Below, in pieces: positions 12,838 to 12,966 of a stretch of DNA of 12,966 bases. A program made the translations under genes and the position numbers. This DNA comes from Acetobacteraceae bacterium (lineage in GTDB: Bacteria; Pseudomonadota; Alphaproteobacteria; Acetobacterales; Acetobacteraceae): contig PKWQ01000425.1 of NCBI GenBank assembly GCA_003133265.1, forward strand, positions 1 through 12,966, in the 5' to 3' direction. The first letter of the stretch is position 1, and the number at the start of each line of letters is the position of its first letter. The notes beneath the pieces were generated by a model, which saw only the letters and a list, made by a program, of their open reading frames with translations, did not search any database and had not been told where the DNA came from.

Positions 12838-12966
12838 TCACTCCGCCTGAGCGGGCTCGTCCAGCAGCCGGTAGCCCACCCCGGACTCGGTCACGATCAT
12901 CCGTCCGGCGTCGGCCAGTTTCTGCCGCAGATGGCCGACATAGACGCGCAGATATTGCACGTCCTC
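12838..12966 (-). CDS. kdpE: OmpR/PhoB-family response regulator, C-terminal end (KdpE-like), partial
   Basis: Only the last 42 codons and the TGA (12838-12840) are inside the window; the 5' part lies beyond 12966. EDVQYLRVYVGHLRQKLADA is the recognition helix of the winged-helix DNA-binding domain, followed by the wing hairpin MIVTESGVGYRLLDE. The VQYLRVYVG.LRQKL wording is characteristic of KdpE, which with the sensor kinase KdpD controls the high-affinity potassium pump KdpFABC. Assignment to KdpE rather than another OmpR-type regulator is likely but rests on this short piece. The receiver domain and neighbours cannot be seen. No intrinsic terminator is evident just after the stop. Confidence 0.82.
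   Translation of the reverse strand, partial: EDVQYLRVYVGHLRQKLADAGRMIVTESGVGYRLLDEPAQAE

Noticed and set aside
12470..12841. Minus-strand frame of about 123 codons between kdpE and the tRNA remnant
   Set aside because: It has no GC bias in third positions and no coherent fold; its stop falls in the tRNA remnant. Only a short transposase-like motif inside it is worth noting.
1..12966. CRISPR array, riboswitch or rRNA
   Set aside because: No regularly spaced repeats, no recognised riboswitch core and no rRNA-like stretch were seen on either strand.

Overview
The window is GC-rich DNA from a proteobacterium, most likely an alphaproteobacterium of the Rhodospirillales/Acetobacteraceae type. 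The reasons are high GC with GC-biased third codon positions, a genome-encoded CCA on a tRNA remnant, a KdpE-like regulator, and an AlgI-type acyltransferase locus. The family placement is an inference from style, not a proven assignment. The window looks like an accessory region: short metabolic operons separated by mobile-element scars.

Left part (1-4176). A truncated IS66-family transposase C-terminus and a stop/start-coupled unknown ORF lie on the minus strand. A plus-strand operon of four genes follows. It starts with two tandemly duplicated, secreted, small cytochrome c-like proteins. The first has an intact CXXCH haem motif; the second has CXXCP. They are followed by an AlgI-like MBOAT O-acyltransferase and a membrane-anchored SGNH-type esterase/acyltransferase. 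The last gene is split by an in-frame TGA that cuts off its Asp/His catalytic block. MBOAT plus SGNH is the usual pairing for O-acetylation of an exported polymer; the twin cytochromes in the same operon are the odd part.

Middle part (4177-6880). Two gene-poor stretches surround a minus-strand unit of a complete tyrosine recombinase followed by a HicAB toxin-antitoxin pair. On the right lies a miniature element of about 250 bp with near-perfect long inverted repeats (34 nt, one mismatch; 38 nt if extended). It resembles a MITE or a Tn3-derived miniature element.

Right-centre part (6881-11827). A minus-strand operon runs from an M81/MlrC metallopeptidase to a fold-type IV aminotransferase resembling (R)-selective amine transaminases, then to a Tat-exported family 5 ABC substrate-binding protein. 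A divergent XRE-cupin regulator faces it across a 72-bp control region. Read together this suggests capture, hydrolysis and transamination of a peptide or amine compound (inference). No permease or ATPase is present, and the operon ends next to the miniature element.

Right end (11828-12966). This is a scrapyard: the last 18 codons of an SDR dehydrogenase, a small unknown ORF with a good terminator, the exact 3' 45 nt of a tRNA-Lys(TTT) gene (a probable integration scar), a possible IS3 OrfA remnant, and the 3' end of a KdpE-type response regulator.
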